DNA from: an uncultured Clostridia bacterium
GTDB lineage: Bacteria; Bacillota; Clostridia; UBA1381
Direction: 5' to 3'
Assembly (NCBI GenBank): GCA_944393255.1
Contig: CALXZP010000040.1
Coordinates: 1 to 64,000 of the forward strand
Length of the DNA stretch: 64,000 nucleotides
The position numbers were made by a program, and so were the translations under genes. Of this stretch, positions 17,271 through 26,713 are shown piece after piece. Position 1 is the stretch's first letter. Every line of letters begins with the position of its first letter. The notes beneath the pieces are model-generated. The model searched no databases. It was not told the origin of the DNA and saw nothing but the letters and a program-made list of their open reading frames with translations.

Positions 17271-18695
17271 ATGGCGGCTACCAATATAACGGAAGAACAG
17301 TGGGCGGAGTCTGCGGGATATCTTGCAAGGATAAGGGAAGATAACGCGAACTTTGCCGTGAAAAACGGGAGGACGAGACTTGCCCATACGGAAACCTACG
17401 GATGTCAGCAGAACGTTAACGACACCGAGAGGATACGCGGCATGCTGAGCGAGGCGGGCTTCGGATTTACGGAGAACGCGGAGGAGGCGGATCTTGTGAT
17501 ATACAATACCTGCGCTGTGAGAGAAAATGCGGAGCAGAAGGTGTTCGGTCGTCTCGGTATATTAAAGCATATGAAGGAGACTCGGCCGGAAATGATGGTC
17601 GCGGTCTGCGGGTGTATGGTCCAGCAGGAGCATATCTGCGAGAAAATAAAACGAGTCCACAGTCATGTGGATCTGATATTCGGAACTCACGCTCTGTGGC
17701 GTATGCCGGAGCTGCTGTACAGGACTATGACTGAAAAGGGCGTGGTCGTGGATATCGCCGACAGCGACGGAACTATAGCCGAGGAGATACCCATTCTGCG
17801 CGATAAGACGGAAAAGGCGTGGGTATCAGTCATGTACGGCTGCAACAATTTCTGTACCTATTGTATAGTTCCTTACGTGCGAGGCAGAGAACGCAGCCGC
17901 CGGCCGGAGGATATAATTGCGGAGATAAATTCTCTCGTTGCAGGCGGCACAACGGAAATATCGCTGCTCGGTCAGAATGTTAATTCATACGGTAAGGATC
18001 TGGATACCGATATAGACTTTGCCGACCTGCTCAGAATGGTAAACGATATAGACGGGGTAAAGAGGATACGGTTCATGACGTCTCATCCCAAGGATCTCAG
18101 CGATAAGCTGATATATACGATACGCGGCTGCGATAAAGTATGCAGGCAGCTGCATCTGCCGTTCCAGGCCGGCTCGGACAGAGTGCTCAGGGAGATGAAC
18201 CGTCATTATGACAAGAAAAGGTATCTTGAGATCATCGATAAGGTGAAACGCGAGATCCCCGGTATTGCGCTCACGACCGACGTTATAGTCGGTTTTCCTA
18301 CGGAAACGAACGAGGATTTCCGCGAAACGCTCGATGTGCTCAGGTATGTGCGGTTTGACAGTATTTTTTCGTTCATATATTCGCGGCGCGAGGGTACCCC
18401 GGCGGCAAAGCTTGAGCCCGTTCTTTCCGAGGAGGAGATACACAGGAATTTCAACGAGCTTCTGGAGCTTCAGAACGGTATCTGCAAGGAAAAGAACCTC
18501 GAATATGTCGGACGTGTCGAGGAGGTGCTCGTTGACGGGGACAGCCGCACGGATAAGAGCATGATGACCGGACGGACGGACAGCGGAAAGATAGTGAATT
18601 TCAGGGCTCCGGGGCTGCTCAGGGGACAGTATGTCAATGTGAGGATAACGGGAGCAAGGCAGTGGAGCTTAGAGGGCGAATTGACGGACAGATAA
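17271..18695 (+). CDS. miaB: tRNA-2-methylthio-N6-dimethylallyladenosine synthase
   Basis: A 474-residue methylthiotransferase that adds the 2-methylthio group to i6A37 of tRNAs reading UNN codons. Its parts are: an N-terminal MTTase domain with auxiliary cluster cysteines (ETYGCQQN, NTCAVRENA, CGCMVQ), the radical-SAM domain with GCNNFCTYCIVP, and a C-terminal TRAM RNA-binding domain (about 400-470, ending INGARQWSLEGEL-like). It acts after MiaA, whose gene is at 24755 in the same cluster. Full length; 31 bp upstream of ylbF. Confidence 0.96.
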   Translation: MAATNITEEQWAESAGYLARIREDNANFAVKNGRTRLAHTETYGCQQNVNDTERIRGMLSEAGFGFTENAEEADLVIYNTCAVRENAEQKVFGRLGILKHMKETRPEMMVAVCGCMVQQEHICEKIKRVHSHVDLIFGTHALWRMPELLYRTMTEKGVVVDIADSDGTIAEEIPILRDKTEKAWVSVMYGCNNFCTYCIVPYVRGRERSRRPEDIIAEINSLVAGGTTEISLLGQNVNSYGKDLDTDIDFADLLRMVNDIDGVKRIRFMTSHPKDLSDKLIYTIRGCDKVCRQLHLPFQAGSDRVLREMNRHYDKKRYLEIIDKVKREIPGIALTTDVIVGFPTETNEDFRETLDVLRYVRFDSIFSFIYSRREGTPAAKLEPVLSEEEIHRNFNELLELQNGICKEKNLEYVGRVEEVLVDGDSRTDKSMMTGRTDSGKIVNFRAPGLLRGQYVNVRITGARQWSLEGELTDR

Positions 18696-18726
18696 TATCG
18701 GGAGAACGTAAAAACAGGAGGATATC

Positions 18727-19104
18727 ATGACTATATTTGAAAAAACAAGAGAGCTCGGAGAGATGATAAGGGACTCTGAGGAAATGAAGGCGTATAAGGC
18801 GGCGGAGGCTGCGCAGCAGCAGGACGAGCAGTCGCAGGAGGCCATGAAGCAGTTCAATCTCAACAGGATAAACCTGGCGAGGGATATGCAGAACGGCAAG
18901 CTTTCAAGGGAAGAGGCCGTAGAAAAAAACAATAAGGCGTTCGACGAGCTTTGCGAAAAAGCGCCGCTCATAAAGGAGTATGCGGACGCAAAGGCAAAGT
19001 TTGATTCGATGGTAAATCAGGTCAATACGATAATAAACTTCTATATAACCGGTTCGACCGGCGGCTGTACGCACGACTGCGGAAGCTGCGGCGGCTGCGG
19101 CTGA
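18727..19104 (+). CDS. ylbF: YlbF/YmcA-family protein with Cys-rich C-terminus
   Basis: A 125-residue helical protein of the YlbF/YmcA group (IFEKTRELGEMIRDSEEMKAYK, then coiled-coil-like helices). In Bacillus such proteins form the Y-complex with YmcA and YaaT, which helps RNase Y mature operon mRNAs and affects sporulation and competence. The tail CTHDCGSCGGCG (114-125) holds four cysteines and a histidine, consistent with metal or Fe-S binding, as reported for the Y-complex. The gene sits between miaB and mutS, a placement common in Clostridia. It has an ACAGGAGG site. Confidence 0.85.
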   Translation: MTIFEKTRELGEMIRDSEEMKAYKAAEAAQQQDEQSQEAMKQFNLNRINLARDMQNGKLSREEAVEKNNKAFDELCEKAPLIKEYADAKAKFDSMVNQVNTIINFYITGSTGGCTHDCGSCGGCG

Positions 19105-19184
19105 CAGAGGAGACATGAAAAAGACCGTCGGACATGCGTCCGGCGATCGCCTATTTTAAGTATCAGAAGGAGAGAACAGAGCTG

Positions 19185-21779
19185 ATGGCAGGAAAATTAT
19201 CGCCTATGATGGAGCATTATCTCAAAACAAAAAAAGAATATCCCGACTGTATCGTCTTTTATCGTCTGGGTGATTTTTATGAGATGTTTTTTGACGATGC
19301 GATACTTGTCTCGCGCGAGCTCGAGCTGACCCTGACCGGACGCGACTGCGGTATGGAGGAGCGGGCTCCGATGTGCGGAGTGCCGTTCCACAGCGCCGAC
19401 GTATATATATCACGGCTCATATCCAACGGGCATAAGGTGGCGATATGCGAGCAGGTCGAGGATCCGAAGCAGGCGAAGGGCATGGTGGACCGCAAGGTCA
19501 TACGCGTCATAACCCCGGGCACGGCGGTAGACGAGGCGATACTTGACGAGGGAGTAAACAGCTATCTCGTAGTCCTGTATTCATCGGGTGACATAACGGG
19601 TCTGGCGGCGTCGGATGTGTCTACCGGCGAGATGTACGCGGCGGAGCTTACAGAGGATAAGCAGATAATAGACGAGCTTGCGAGCTACGGTCCCAAGGAG
19701 ATACTTATAAACGAGGAATTTTCCGTGCCGCTCGCAAAGCAGCTTGAAGAGAGCTTCGGAGTGAGATGCGAGCGCAGGGGAGAGCTTTTTGGCAGCGGTA
19801 CTGAGGCGCTGGTGGAAGAGCAGTTCGGAAAAAGCGCAGCCGAGCTGGGTCTTTCGGGAAAGAGAGAAGTGACTGCGGCCGTGGGAGGCGCTGTGGGGTA
19901 TATACGGTATGCTCAGAAGGACAGCGTAAAATATATAAATAAGCTCTCAGTGTATTCGATAAACGAATATATGGAGCTTGACTATGCCACAAGAAGAAAT
20001 CTTGAGCTGACGGAGACGATGCGCGATAAGGCAAAGCGCGGATCGCTGTTCTGGGTGCTGGACAGGACGAAAACGTCTATGGGCAGGCGTAAGCTGAGGC
20101 AGTGGATGGAAAAGCCGCTGCTGAACCCGATAGATATAAATAAGCGGCTGATGTCTGTAAAAGAGCTGACCGACGACGCTATGGGCCGGGACGACCTGAG
20201 CGAGGTGCTTTCGAGAACGTATGATATATCGCGTATAATAAGCCGTATCTCGGTGATGACGGTCACGCCTAAGGATCTTGTCTCGCTGAAGCAGACGCTG
20301 ATGCAGCTGCCGGAGCTGGAGCTGCGGCTTTCCGGATACCGCTCGCCGATATTTACGGGTATGATGAAGGGCTTTGACCTGCTCGAGGACGTACGCGGGC
20401 TTATCGACAGCGCGATAGACGAGGAGCGCGCCACGGCTATAGTACGGGACGGCGGGATGATACGCCGCGGCTATAACAGCGAAGCGGACAGGCTCCGCGA
20501 CGCAAAGGAAAACGGCGCTCAGTGGCTGGCGCAGATCGAAGCGGAGGAGCGGGAACGCACCGGGATACCGAAGCTGCGTACGGGTTATAACAAGGTGTTC
20601 GGTTACTATATAGAGGTGACCAATTCTTACCGCGACAAGGTGCCTGATGATTACATAAGGAAACAGACGCTTACCAATGTGGAGAGGTACATAACGCCCG
20701 CGCTGAAGGAAGTGGAAAGCACGATACTCGGCGCGTCCGAAAGGCTTGTTGCGCTTGAGATAAAGCTTTATAACGAGCTTTGCGCAGAGCTTTCAAAGGA
20801 GCTTGACCGGCTCAAGCATGTAGCCGATATCATCGCGGTGACCGACGTTTTATGCTCGTTCGCGGAAACGGCTTATAAAAACAAGTACGTCATGCCGGAG
20901 GTAGACGCGGGCGGAGTTATAGATATAAAGGACGGACGGCACCCCGTGGTGGAAAGGCTTTCGCGCGACATCATCTTTGTGCCGAACGACAGCTATCTGA
21001 ACTGCGATGATGACAGGATGCTGATAATAACAGGCCCGAATATGGCCGGCAAATCGACATATATGCGCCAGACCGCCGTCATAACGCTTATGGCGCAGCT
21101 GGGCAGCTTTGTCCCGGCGTCGTCGGCGCATATAGGCGCGGTAGACAGGATATTCACAAGGGTGGGCGCAAGCGACGATATCGCATCGGGTCAGAGCACG
21201 TTCATGCTCGAAATGACCGAGGTGAGCAATATACTTGACAATGCAACGAAAAATTCGCTCATAATCTTAGATGAGATCGGGCGCGGAACGAGCACCTTCG
21301 ACGGGCTGGCCATAGCATGGGCGGTAGCGGAATACATACATTCAAAGCGCAGGATAGGCGCCAAAACCATGTTCGCTACGCATTATCACGAGCTTACCGA
21401 GCTTGAGGATAAGCTCAGCGGCGTAAAGAATTACCGCATAGCCGTGAATAAGCGCGGAGACGAGATAACGTTTTTGCGGCGCATAGTACGCGGCGGAGCG
21501 GACGAGAGCTACGGTATCGAGGTTGCGGCTCTTGCGGGAGTGCCGCAGGAGGTAATAAAGCGGGCAAAGGCTATCCTTAAAAGGATACTTGAGGGCGATA
21601 CGGACAAGCTGTACAAAAGGCCGAAGCAGCCTGAGCAGGCCGACCCGCAGCTCGGCATGGAGGATATGGCGGGACGGCAGATAATCGAGGAGCTTAAAAA
21701 TATGGATGTGACGACCCTCACCGCGATAGACGCGATGAATAAGCTGTACAAGCTGTCGCTGCAGGCCAAAGAGCTGTAG
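19185..21779 (+). CDS. mutS: DNA mismatch repair protein MutS
   Basis: An 864-residue mismatch-recognition ATPase. The N-terminal mismatch-binding domain has the stacking Phe and Glu in YRLGDFYEMFFDDA. Connector, lever and clamp domains follow. The ATPase has Walker A GPNMAGKST and the Walker B region LIILDEIGRGTSTFDGLA. A C-terminal dimerisation tail is present. I chose ATG 19185 (AGAAGGAGAG upstream) over the 17-codon-longer reading from 19134. It recognises mispairs and recruits MutL, encoded downstream after an inserted toxin-antitoxin module. Confidence 0.96.
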   Translation: MAGKLSPMMEHYLKTKKEYPDCIVFYRLGDFYEMFFDDAILVSRELELTLTGRDCGMEERAPMCGVPFHSADVYISRLISNGHKVAICEQVEDPKQAKGMVDRKVIRVITPGTAVDEAILDEGVNSYLVVLYSSGDITGLAASDVSTGEMYAAELTEDKQIIDELASYGPKEILINEEFSVPLAKQLEESFGVRCERRGELFGSGTEALVEEQFGKSAAELGLSGKREVTAAVGGAVGYIRYAQKDSVKYINKLSVYSINEYMELDYATRRNLELTETMRDKAKRGSLFWVLDRTKTSMGRRKLRQWMEKPLLNPIDINKRLMSVKELTDDAMGRDDLSEVLSRTYDISRIISRISVMTVTPKDLVSLKQTLMQLPELELRLSGYRSPIFTGMMKGFDLLEDVRGLIDSAIDEERATAIVRDGGMIRRGYNSEADRLRDAKENGAQWLAQIEAEERERTGIPKLRTGYNKVFGYYIEVTNSYRDKVPDDYIRKQTLTNVERYITPALKEVESTILGASERLVALEIKLYNELCAELSKELDRLKHVADIIAVTDVLCSFAETAYKNKYVMPEVDAGGVIDIKDGRHPVVERLSRDIIFVPNDSYLNCDDDRMLIITGPNMAGKSTYMRQTAVITLMAQLGSFVPASSAHIGAVDRIFTRVGASDDIASGQSTFMLEMTEVSNILDNATKNSLIILDEIGRGTSTFDGLAIAWAVAEYIHSKRRIGAKTMFATHYHELTELEDKLSGVKNYRIAVNKRGDEITFLRRIVRGGADESYGIEVAALAGVPQEVIKRAKAILKRILEGDTDKLYKRPKQPEQADPQLGMEDMAGRQIIEELKNMDVTTLTAIDAMNKLYKLSLQAKEL

Positions 21780-21873
21780 ACCGCCCGAAACAACACATCC
21801 TGCAAAAAGATTGGCGGTTCGTTCAAATCATATGTTCTATCAAAAATAAAATCATAAATTTTTGCAAATGATA

Positions 21874-21902
21874 TTGACAAAACAGAAGAAATGTAATACA
21901 AT
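21874..21902 (+). promoter_or_regulatory. sigma-A promoter of the toxin-antitoxin pair
   Basis: TTGACA (21874-21879), 17 bp, TACAAT (21897-21902), 24 bp before the antitoxin ATG. Confidence 0.75.
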
Positions 21903-21925
21903 GTAGCACGAAAGGGGATGTTGAT

Positions 21926-22144
21926 ATGACTATTTCTTTAAGATTATCAGATGAAGATACAATGCTTATAAAAAAATATGCAGAGCTCAATAGAATGTCC
22001 GTGTCCGACCTTATTCGTCAAACCGTAATGGAACGCATTGAAGATGAATATGATTTAAAGGCATATGAGGAAGCTTTGGCTGAATACAGGAAAGATCCTG
22101 TCAGTTATTCTCATGGGGAAGTTATGAGGATGCTTGCAGAATGA
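21926..22144 (+). CDS. RelB-like ribbon-helix-helix antitoxin
   Basis: A 72-residue protein. The N-terminal ribbon-helix-helix (MTISLRLSDEDTMLIKKYAE, then MSVSDLIRQTVMERI) should bind the operator DNA as a dimer. The charged C-terminal half (EYDLKAYEEALAEYRKDP) is the usual toxin-wrapping region of RelB/DUF6290-type antitoxins. It has its own promoter and a GAAAGGGGATG site. The stop overlaps the toxin start (ATGA), the classic TA arrangement. Base composition is clearly more AT-rich than in the flanking mutS and mutL, suggesting acquisition. Confidence 0.85.
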   Translation: MTISLRLSDEDTMLIKKYAELNRMSVSDLIRQTVMERIEDEYDLKAYEEALAEYRKDPVSYSHGEVMRMLAE

Positions 22145-22407
22145 AATACAGTGTTCGCTATACGGAAAAAGCTATAAAAAGCCTGCGCAAGCTCGATCCA
22201 TACACACGAAAGCTGATATTGAGCTGGATCGAAAAAAACTTAGTTGATTGTGAAGACCCGCGATCGCATGGTAAAGGACTTACGGCAAACAGGAGCGGCG
22301 GGTGGAGATACCGAATAGGCGATTATCGTTTGCTTGCAGAGATAAACGATAATACTATAACGATCTTAGTGTTGAATATAGGACATAGACGGGAAATATA
22401 TGATTGA
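22141..22407 (+). CDS. RelE/ParE-family toxin
   Basis: An 88-residue basic protein with the compact RelE fold pattern: YTEKAIKSLRKLDPYTRKLI, then GKGLTANRSGGWRYRIGDYRLLAEI and a final strand ILVLNIGHRREIYD. Relatives cleave ribosome-bound mRNA. The conserved Arg/Tyr/His residues near the C-terminus (WRYRIGDYR; GHRREIY) are present, so it appears intact. It overlaps the antitoxin by 4 bp. Whether it acts as a RelE mRNase or another superfamily member is not decidable here. Confidence 0.85.
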   Translation: MKYSVRYTEKAIKSLRKLDPYTRKLILSWIEKNLVDCEDPRSHGKGLTANRSGGWRYRIGDYRLLAEINDNTITILVLNIGHRREIYD

Positions 22408-22457
22408 GCAAATATGCGTGATGCTGTTTTAATACCGAAAAATATGGATAAGAAGCT

Positions 22458-22577
22458 GTGAATATTGCAGAAGAAAAATATAGAAAGGGTCAATTTGTAC
22501 TTGAACCCGGAAAATTGATTGTGAAACAAATGTTTGCAGAAAACGAAGTCAGAACAGAAGCAACGGATCGGAGGTGA
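22458..22577 (+). CDS. possible 39-aa ORF between toxin and mutL
   Basis: A GTG-initiated ORF of 39 codons with protein-like composition (starts VNIAEEKYRKGQFVLEPGK), running up to the mutL ribosome site. It could be a short protein or the remnant of a longer gene brought in with the toxin-antitoxin module. There is no convincing ribosome site. Unrecognised and of low certainty. Confidence 0.2.
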   Translation: MNIAEEKYRKGQFVLEPGKLIVKQMFAENEVRTEATDRR

Positions 22578-22581
22578 ACGG

Positions 22582-24747
22582 ATGGGAGTCATTCATGTGC
22601 TTGATACAGAGGTATCAAATAAGATCGCGGCAGGAGAGGTGGTCGAAAGACCGCTCAGCATCGTAAAGGAGCTTGTGGAAAACAGTATAGACGCCGGAGC
22701 GTCCGTTATCACGGCGGAGATACGCGGCGGAGGGATAGAGTATATACGCGTGAGCGATAACGGTTCCGGTATGAGTGCGGAGGACGCGTCCATATGCTTT
22801 CTCCGTCATGCAACGAGCAAGATATCGACAGGCAGAGATCTTGAGGCTATATATACGCTCGGTTTCAGGGGCGAGGCGCTCTCAAGCATAGGCGCGGTCT
22901 CAAAGGTGCGGCTTTATACAAAGCGCCGTGAGGACGGCGACGGGATATGCGTTGAATGCGAGGGCGGAGACATACTCTCGTCAGAGTATGCCGGAGCGCC
23001 GGACGGCACCGTTATAGAGGTGACCGATCTGTTTTACAACACTCCGGCAAGACTGAAATTTTTGAAAAAGCCCTCCACGGAGGCGGGATATATTTCCGAT
23101 ATGATGGCAAGGTTTGTTTTTGCTCATCCGGAAATATCGTTCAAGCTCATCCGGGACGGCAAGGAAGTGATATTTTCTTCGGGCGACAATAAGCTTATAA
23201 ATGCTGTATATGCCGTTTACGGCAAGGATTATGCGCGGAATATGCTGGAGGTCGATCATGAGTTTGACGGCGTACGCGTACGGGGCGCGGTCGGAAAGGG
23301 CACGCTCACGAGGGCGAACAGGAATTATGAATCGTTTTTCGTAAATAAGAGGTATATAAAAAGCCCTATACTTATACGTGCGCTTGAGGAAGCGTATAAA
23401 AACCAGATAATGATCTCAAAATTCCCGACCGCGATACTGAATATTGAGCTGGACGCTTCGGCGGTCGATATAAACGTGCACCCAACGAAGCTTGAATGTA
23501 AGTTTTCGGATGAGAGCGGCATTTACAGGGCGGTATACAATGCGGTGAAGCAAACGCTGTACGCTCTCCCGAATGTGCCGGAGATAGAGCGCGGACGCGG
23601 CGCTGCGGAGCAAAAGCCGCCGGAGGAAACGCCGCTGCGGGGAGAGCAGAAAACGCTTGAGGAGCTGTATAAGGGCGTGCTCGGCAGAACGGAGAAGCCG
23701 CGGGAAAGCTTTAAGTTCAGGACGGAGCACAGAGAAACGCCGCGCAGCTTTGCTCCGGAAACATATTCCGGCGGGCGCAGAGCCGTAAGGGCTGAGGGAG
23801 AGCGTGTTCCGGCTATTGGCGGAGACGGGAGCCCGGAGCTGAGGAATGGTGCGCCCTGCGGTACCGAAAACAAGAAAACGGAAGCGGAAAGACGTGAGGA
23901 AAAACCGGAGGAGACGCGCCGCCAAAAGCTGCTTGAGCTTATGGAAAACGGCGTTGGAGCTGATTTCGACGCACCCGAGGGCATATCGGAGGTCGTGAGC
24001 GCACCGATAGACGGAAGCGGCGAACGCCCTCAGGATATGGAGCAGGACGCATTCGCGATGCTCGACTATGCGCTTGAGAGGTCTAAGCGCGGGAAAAATA
24101 AGAGTATGAAGGTGAACGATCCGGGAGGTTCCGTGAAGGAGCGCGAAGCTGTACCCGATAACCTGTTCAGCGGCGGATATACTGTCATAGGGCAGCTGTT
24201 CGGCACGTATATACTTGCGGAAAAGGATGACCGGCTGCTTATGATCGATCAGCATGCCGCGCATGAGCGTCTGAACTATGAGCGCCTGAAACGGGAGCTT
24301 GAGGAAAGCGGTATAAATTCGCAGATGCTCATAGAGCCCGTGACGATACGCCTCACCGGGGAGGAATACGCCGCTTTCTCCGATAATTCGGAGCTGTTCT
24401 ACAGGCTTGGCTTTGACGCCGAGCCGTACGGCGAAAATACTGTGATAATACGCAGCGCGCCGGGCGAGGTGAGCTGGAGCGAGATCGAGCCGCTTTTTAC
24501 CGAGCTGGTAACTCAGGCGGCGGACATGAAGCTGGAGCTTATCTCGGAAGAGAAGCAGCGCTTGATATATACTATCGCATGCAAGGCGTCAGTCAAGGCC
24601 AATATGAGGATGGACATGATAGAAATGCAGGATCTTGCAGGGCGGGTATTCGCCCTGGAGAATATCAATACGTGTCCTCACGGCAGACCGATAGTTATAT
24701 CGATGAGCAAAAAAGAGATAGAAAAAGAATTCAAGAGGATAGTTTGA
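22582..24747 (+). CDS. mutL: DNA mismatch repair protein MutL
   Basis: A 721-residue GHKL-type ATPase and endonuclease. The N-terminal domain shows ELVENSIDAGA, DNGSGM and the FRGEALSSI loop. A long charged, low-complexity linker covers about 335-525. The C-terminal domain carries the metal-dependent endonuclease motif DQHAAHERLNYE, plus ACKASVKA and CPHGRP, so this is the nicking type typical of organisms without MutH. It couples MutS recognition to strand removal. I chose ATG 22582 (GGAGGTGAACGG upstream) over the 16-codon-longer reading. miaA follows directly. Confidence 0.95.
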   Translation: MGVIHVLDTEVSNKIAAGEVVERPLSIVKELVENSIDAGASVITAEIRGGGIEYIRVSDNGSGMSAEDASICFLRHATSKISTGRDLEAIYTLGFRGEALSSIGAVSKVRLYTKRREDGDGICVECEGGDILSSEYAGAPDGTVIEVTDLFYNTPARLKFLKKPSTEAGYISDMMARFVFAHPEISFKLIRDGKEVIFSSGDNKLINAVYAVYGKDYARNMLEVDHEFDGVRVRGAVGKGTLTRANRNYESFFVNKRYIKSPILIRALEEAYKNQIMISKFPTAILNIELDASAVDINVHPTKLECKFSDESGIYRAVYNAVKQTLYALPNVPEIERGRGAAEQKPPEETPLRGEQKTLEELYKGVLGRTEKPRESFKFRTEHRETPRSFAPETYSGGRRAVRAEGERVPAIGGDGSPELRNGAPCGTENKKTEAERREEKPEETRRQKLLELMENGVGADFDAPEGISEVVSAPIDGSGERPQDMEQDAFAMLDYALERSKRGKNKSMKVNDPGGSVKEREAVPDNLFSGGYTVIGQLFGTYILAEKDDRLLMIDQHAAHERLNYERLKRELEESGINSQMLIEPVTIRLTGEEYAAFSDNSELFYRLGFDAEPYGENTVIIRSAPGEVSWSEIEPLFTELVTQAADMKLELISEEKQRLIYTIACKASVKANMRMDMIEMQDLAGRVFALENINTCPHGRPIVISMSKKEIEKEFKRIV

Positions 24748-24754
24748 TAAAGAT

Positions 24755-25696
24755 ATGTGCATGGACAAAAAAATACCGCTGGCGGTCGTTGCGGGGCCTA
24801 CCGCGTCGGGGAAAACGGCGCTGTCTATAGAGATCGCAAAAAGGTTCGGCGGCGAGATCGTATCGGCGGACAGTATGCAGATATATAAATATATGGATAT
24901 AGGCACCGCCAAGCCTACAGCGGAGGAGCGCGCCCAATGCGTCCATCATCTGATAGATTTTGCCGAGCCGGACGAAATTTTTTCGGTAGCGCAGTATGCG
25001 GAGCTGGCGCATGCGGTGATAAAGGATATATACAGCCGCGGACGGCTGCCTGTCATGTGCGGCGGAACGGGTCTGTATATAAACAGCGTTGTTGACGATA
25101 TCACATTCGGCGAGACGGAAACGGACATCGGGCTGAGAGACGAGCTGAACGCCTTGGCGGAGCGCGAGGGAAACGAACGCCTCATTGAGATACTTGCCGG
25201 ATTTGATCCGGTCAGTGCAAAAAGGCTCCATCCGAACAACCGCCGCCGCGTTATACGCGCGATAGAGTTCTACCGTCTGACCGGAGTTCCCATCTCGGAG
25301 CATCAGGAGCAGACAAAACGGAAGGAGAGCCGTTACAGACCTGTCATGTTCTGTATAGACTATGACCGCCGGACTCTTTATGAACGTATAGACAAGCGTG
25401 TGGATATAATGCTCGGACAGGGGCTGACAGATGAGATACGGCGGCTTCGGGACATGGGCTGTACAGCTGATATGAACTCGATGCAAGGCATCGGATACAA
25501 GGAGTTTTTCGAGTATCTCGACGGCAAATGCTCGTTTGAGGAGGCTGTGGAAAACGTAAAACGCGGCTCACGGCGGTATGCGAAGCGGCAGCTCACGTGG
25601 TTCCGGCGCGACGGGCGCATAATAATGCTGGATCCGAAAACGGCCGCCGATGATGCGGCGTCGGTTATAGAGCGGGAATTTCCGGAGTTTGCATAA
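24755..25696 (+). CDS. miaA: tRNA dimethylallyltransferase
   Basis: A 313-residue enzyme that transfers a dimethylallyl group to N6 of A37 in tRNAs reading UNN codons. The P-loop is GPTASGKTALS (about residues 13-23), followed by SADSMQIYKYMDIGTAKP and the tRNA-binding region with MQGIGYKEF. It provides the substrate for MiaB, encoded 6 kb upstream. It starts 7 bp after mutL; ATG 24755 and 24761 are both possible. Full length. Hfq, often next to miaA, is not encoded here. Confidence 0.95.
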   Translation: MCMDKKIPLAVVAGPTASGKTALSIEIAKRFGGEIVSADSMQIYKYMDIGTAKPTAEERAQCVHHLIDFAEPDEIFSVAQYAELAHAVIKDIYSRGRLPVMCGGTGLYINSVVDDITFGETETDIGLRDELNALAEREGNERLIEILAGFDPVSAKRLHPNNRRRVIRAIEFYRLTGVPISEHQEQTKRKESRYRPVMFCIDYDRRTLYERIDKRVDIMLGQGLTDEIRRLRDMGCTADMNSMQGIGYKEFFEYLDGKCSFEEAVENVKRGSRRYAKRQLTWFRRDGRIIMLDPKTAADDAASVIEREFPEFA

Positions 25697-25755
25697 CGCC
25701 CTTTACCATAGGTCTGCTGTTTTTGCGGCGGCGCCGTACGATCTTAAAAAGACAC

Positions 25756-25794
25756 AAAAAAAGCGTTCGATAACCCATAACGAACGCTTTTTTT
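25756..25794. terminator. bidirectional terminator
   Basis: AAAAAAAGCGTTCG pairs with CGAACGCTTTTTTT. It serves miaA (+) and the small-protein operon on the minus strand. The rest of the gap to 25932 is AT-rich and shows nothing else. Confidence 0.85.
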
Positions 25795-25932
25795 AAACCC
25801 TTTTATCCCGAAGGACTTTACCTTGTTGCTTACATTATACAGCAATATCCCGCATAAATCAACAAAATCATCATAAAGTAAATGAAATGTTAGTTTTGTA
25901 AAATAATATATATCCCTGTAATACAGCTGTAA

Positions 25933-26310
25933 TTATTTGTGTGAGCCGTGCTCATGTCCGCCGTTCTCGAAATGATCCGAGAAGAATATATAAGCCAGGG
26001 CGAGCAGCAGGAGCATGTCGTCGCAGTCGTCCATAAGCAGTATTGCTATTATCACGAGCAGTATGATATCGTCGCTTTGCAGTCTGCCGAGAAACGGCAG
26101 CCGGTCATTGCGCACGGAAGGCAGCTCATGAGCTTTTCCGTGTCCGCGCTGCGGCGGCTGCTCATGCTGACGGCATTGCGGCTGCTTTTGCTGCTGCGGC
26201 GGATACTGCCGTGACGGGGGACGGCTTTGCTGCTGCGGCCCGGAGCCGGATTGTGGCTTAAAGGTGTTTATCGGCTTCGGCATATTGCTGTAGCTGTACG
26301 ACTGATACAT
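25933..26310 (-). CDS. small Gln/Pro-rich protein with hydrophobic segments, unknown
   Basis: A 125-residue protein that I do not recognise. The first 70 residues are rich in Gln, Pro, Ser and Tyr and probably disordered. Residues 80-112 form two short hydrophobic segments split by an Asp/Cys pair (ILLVIIAILLMDDCDDMLLLLALAYIFF). The tail is His-rich (GGHEHGSHK). It directly abuts the next upstream gene (26311), so it is the last gene of a three-gene minus-strand unit. A spore- or membrane-associated role is only a guess. Confidence 0.6.
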   Translation of the reverse strand: MYQSYSYSNMPKPINTFKPQSGSGPQQQSRPPSRQYPPQQQKQPQCRQHEQPPQRGHGKAHELPSVRNDRLPFLGRLQSDDIILLVIIAILLMDDCDDMLLLLALAYIFFSDHFENGGHEHGSHK

Positions 26311-26694
26311 TTAAAGCACCCCTTTGAACATATGTGATAGCTGGGCGAGGCGCAGAAGCTTGACTGCGCTGTCTATGGACTGCCGTCTGCTCTCGCGCAT
26401 AAACGGCTTGAGCGACATCAGCAGCCGCGACCTGTCGTCGCCTCCGAGAGTGGAAAGCTGTTTCATGAGACCCTGTGCCTGCGAGAAAAGCTCCGGAGTA
26501 ATGCCGCCGGAGTCCTGCGGCCGTCCGGTGCCGAGAAGCGCGGATATTGCGTTTTCCGCACCTTTCGTGTCTATTCCGGATGCGGGACTGCTGTCCGCCT
26601 TATTATCGCCGCCGAGCATCCCGAGAACGGTATTTATTTTTTCGTCGGCATTGTCGCCGAGGATCTCCTTAAGCGTTTCCATCATATCTGCCAT
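26311..26694 (-). CDS. small protein of unknown function
   Basis: A 127-residue helical, Gly/Met-rich protein without signal peptide. It has two predicted helical blocks (MADMMETLKEILGDN, then FSQAQGLMKQLSTLG and RSRLLMSLKPFMRESRR) around a low-complexity middle. The style matches small proteins found in Clostridia operons that I cannot name. It is the middle gene of a tightly spaced trio; the neighbours have similar helical, Ser/Gly-rich make-up. No motif points to an enzyme. Confidence 0.6.
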   Translation of the reverse strand: MADMMETLKEILGDNADEKINTVLGMLGGDNKADSSPASGIDTKGAENAISALLGTGRPQDSGGITPELFSQAQGLMKQLSTLGGDDRSRLLMSLKPFMRESRRQSIDSAVKLLRLAQLSHMFKGVL

Positions 26695-26713
26695 ATGCCA
26701 TCATCTCCCGGAT

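Noticed and set aside
22408-22533. Insertion sequence remnant next to the toxin gene
   Set aside because: No inverted terminal repeats or transposase fragment could be seen.
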